Both the position numbers and the translations under genes were made by a program. A DNA stretch of 64,000 bases from an uncultured Porphyromonadaceae bacterium (GTDB lineage: Bacteria; Bacteroidota; Bacteroidia; Bacteroidales; Barnesiellaceae_A), in assembly GCA_900538705.1 (NCBI GenBank), contig UPZG01000001.1, positions 1,116,001 through 1,180,000 of the forward strand. Direction: 5' to 3'. Shown one piece after another: positions 62,903 to 64,000 of the stretch. Numbering within the stretch: the first letter of the stretch is position 1; every line of letters starts with the position of its first letter. Below the pieces are notes generated by a model. The model did no database searches and had not been told where the DNA came from. It saw nothing but the letters and a program-made list of their open reading frames with translations.

Positions 62903-64000
62903 TTATTTTATTTCCAGCTCTTCTTTCATATCAAGCTCGTTGCGCTCTTTGTCAAAGAATTTGTATTCGAGCAATGCGAGCGATTGGTCGGGTATGATTT
63001 TAAATCGGAACGAATATTTTCGTTTCCACTGCCATTTAAGGGAAAACAACCCACCTTTATCGATATAAGCTGCTACGTAAGGATGCAGATGTAGCGTGAA
63101 GTCGTTTTTTTTCAGTTTCAATACCATGTATGCTATTTTATCTTCGAGTCGGTCAGTAAATAGCATCGACGGCGCAATAATACCTTTTCCATGACAAGTC
63201 GGGCACTCCTCGCTTGTCGTTATGTCGAGAGCAGGCCGAACTCGCTGGCGAGTTATTTGCATGAGCCCAAATTTAGTCAAAGGCAATATGTTGTGGCGGG
63301 CACGATCGTTAACCATAAGTTCACGCATGCGGTCATAGAGTTTTTGGCGATTATCGGCATCGGCCATATCTATAAAATCTATGACAATAATTCCCCCCAT
63401 ATCTCTTAGCCTCAATTGCCGGGCAATCTCCTCTGCGGCATTCATATTTACCTCTATGGCGTTACTTTCTTGGTTGGTGGCCGATTTTGATCGATTTCCA
63501 CTATTAACATCTATGACGTGCAACGCCTCAGTATGCTCAATGATTATATATGCTCCGCTTTTGAAAGAGACTGTTTTACCAAACGAAGATTTCACTTGCT
63601 TGGTAAGCCCGAAATTATCGAAAATGGGCAATTCACCTTCATACAGTTTTACAATACCTTCAAGCTCGGGAGCTATGACACTTACGTAATTATGTATCTG
63701 CTGGTACGTAGCTCGGTCATTTACATATATATGTTCAAATGAAGGGCTGAAAATATCCCTCAGCATTCCTACTGCCCGACTCGATTCTTCATACACAAGA
63801 GCCGGTGCTTTGGGTTTCTTTCTGGTTTTGTCGATACAGTCTTCCCAACTTTTCACGAGCGACTTCATCTCGTTGTTAAGTTCGGCGACACGCTTTCCTT
63901 CGGCAACAGTACGCACTATAACCCCAAAATTCTTGGGTTTAATACTTTGTATGAGCTGTCTTAGACGAGCTCGCTCTTCGTTAGATTTTATTTTTTGCGA
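62903..64000 (-). CDS. rng: Ribonuclease E/G family protein, 3' part (5' end outside window)
   Basis: The reading frame stays open to the right edge, so the N-terminal S1 domain lies outside. The visible 365 residues include FGVIVRTVAEGKRVAELNNE, the metal and active-site stretch IIVIDFIDMADADNRQKLYD with catalytic Asp residues, and the zinc-link Cys pair in EECPTCHGKGI. RNase G matures rRNA and decays mRNA. Ends about 30 bases before a hairpin terminator. Confidence 0.93.
   Translation of the reverse strand, partial: SQKIKSNEERARLRQLIQSIKPKNFGVIVRTVAEGKRVAELNNEMKSLVKSWEDCIDKTRKKPKAPALVYEESSRAVGMLRDIFSPSFEHIYVNDRATYQQIHNYVSVIAPELEGIVKLYEGELPIFDNFGLTKQVKSSFGKTVSFKSGAYIIIEHTEALHVIDVNSGNRSKSATNQESNAIEVNMNAAEEIARQLRLRDMGGIIVIDFIDMADADNRQKLYDRMRELMVNDRARHNILPLTKFGLMQITRQRVRPALDITTSEECPTCHGKGIIAPSMLFTDRLEDKIAYMVLKLKKNDFTLHLHPYVAAYIDKGGLFSLKWQWKRKYSFRFKIIPDQSLALLEYKFFDKERNELDMKEELEIK

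Noticed and set aside
1..64000. CRISPR arrays, insertion sequences, integrase-tRNA junctions and prophage.
   Set aside because: No regularly spaced repeats, transposase or integrase motifs were found, and the single tRNA shows no adjacent duplicated 3' end.

Overview
This window comes from the chromosome of a member of the Bacteroidota, most likely the order Bacteroidales. Four intact promoters have the phylum-specific form TTTG-N19/20-TAnnTTTG. The window also carries Bacteroidales-type families (DUF4923, DUF4827, PG0541-type PII-like protein, PG1098-type THUMP-like methyltransferase, a type IX secretion type B C-terminal domain, fused FeoA-FeoB with a FeoB-associated Cys-rich protein), and the sequence is AT-rich. 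The family or genus cannot be resolved by reading alone. The window is mostly ordinary core chromosome. I saw no phage, insertion sequence, CRISPR array, rRNA or origin, and only one tRNA.

Layout. 1-4.6 kb: the end of a surface polysaccharide region (membrane protein, GT4 glycosyltransferase, WbpM/CapD-type dehydratase), interrupted by a fluoride channel gene behind a fluoride riboswitch. 5-10.5 kb: a DUF4923 protein, a prolyl oligopeptidase lipoprotein and a malic enzyme fused to a phosphotransacetylase domain. 10.6-17.4 kb: an RND efflux operon (TetR, TolC, adaptor, AcrB, PII-like protein) whose regulator is split by a frameshift at a T7 tract. 17.8-21.4 kb: a methyltransferase, pyrK-pyrD and a small HTH regulator. 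22-30.3 kb: a type IX cargo-like protein, lytic transglycosylase and uvrA on the minus strand, then a four-LysM protein with a periplasmic-binding fold and an outer membrane barrel on the plus strand. 30.3-39.3 kb: holA, an orphan HsdR_N-like protein, and a minus-strand block hemerythrin - LuxR-type regulator - feoAB - Cys-rich protein - tRNA-Cys, then nrnA - DUF4827 - glmM. 39.5-49.4 kb: mazG, topB, a Nudix hydrolase, ybaK, a hydrolase and MarR, the rpsF-rpsR-rplI operon, recQ and lrgAB. 49.4-56.5 kb: a phosphodiesterase/HD fusion protein, an HTH regulator, two tandem envelope proteins sharing an N-terminal module, a TPR protein, a clostripain-like lipoprotein, an MscS channel and a 47-residue membrane peptide missed by usual length cut-offs. 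56.7-64 kb: thrS-infC-rpmI-rplT, an ADP-ribosylglycohydrolase - dehydrogenase - phosphoesterase operon and the 3' part of RNase E/G.

The most interesting points are the T7 frameshift in the efflux regulator (possible phase switch), the fluoride riboswitch whose predicted transcript starts at the aptamer, the single-chain fusion of a YfcE-like phosphodiesterase to a MESH1-like HD domain, and the hemerythrin/pseudo-receiver/ferrous iron locus ending in tRNA-Cys. I found no clear wholly new multi-gene system. These are candidates for a closer look.
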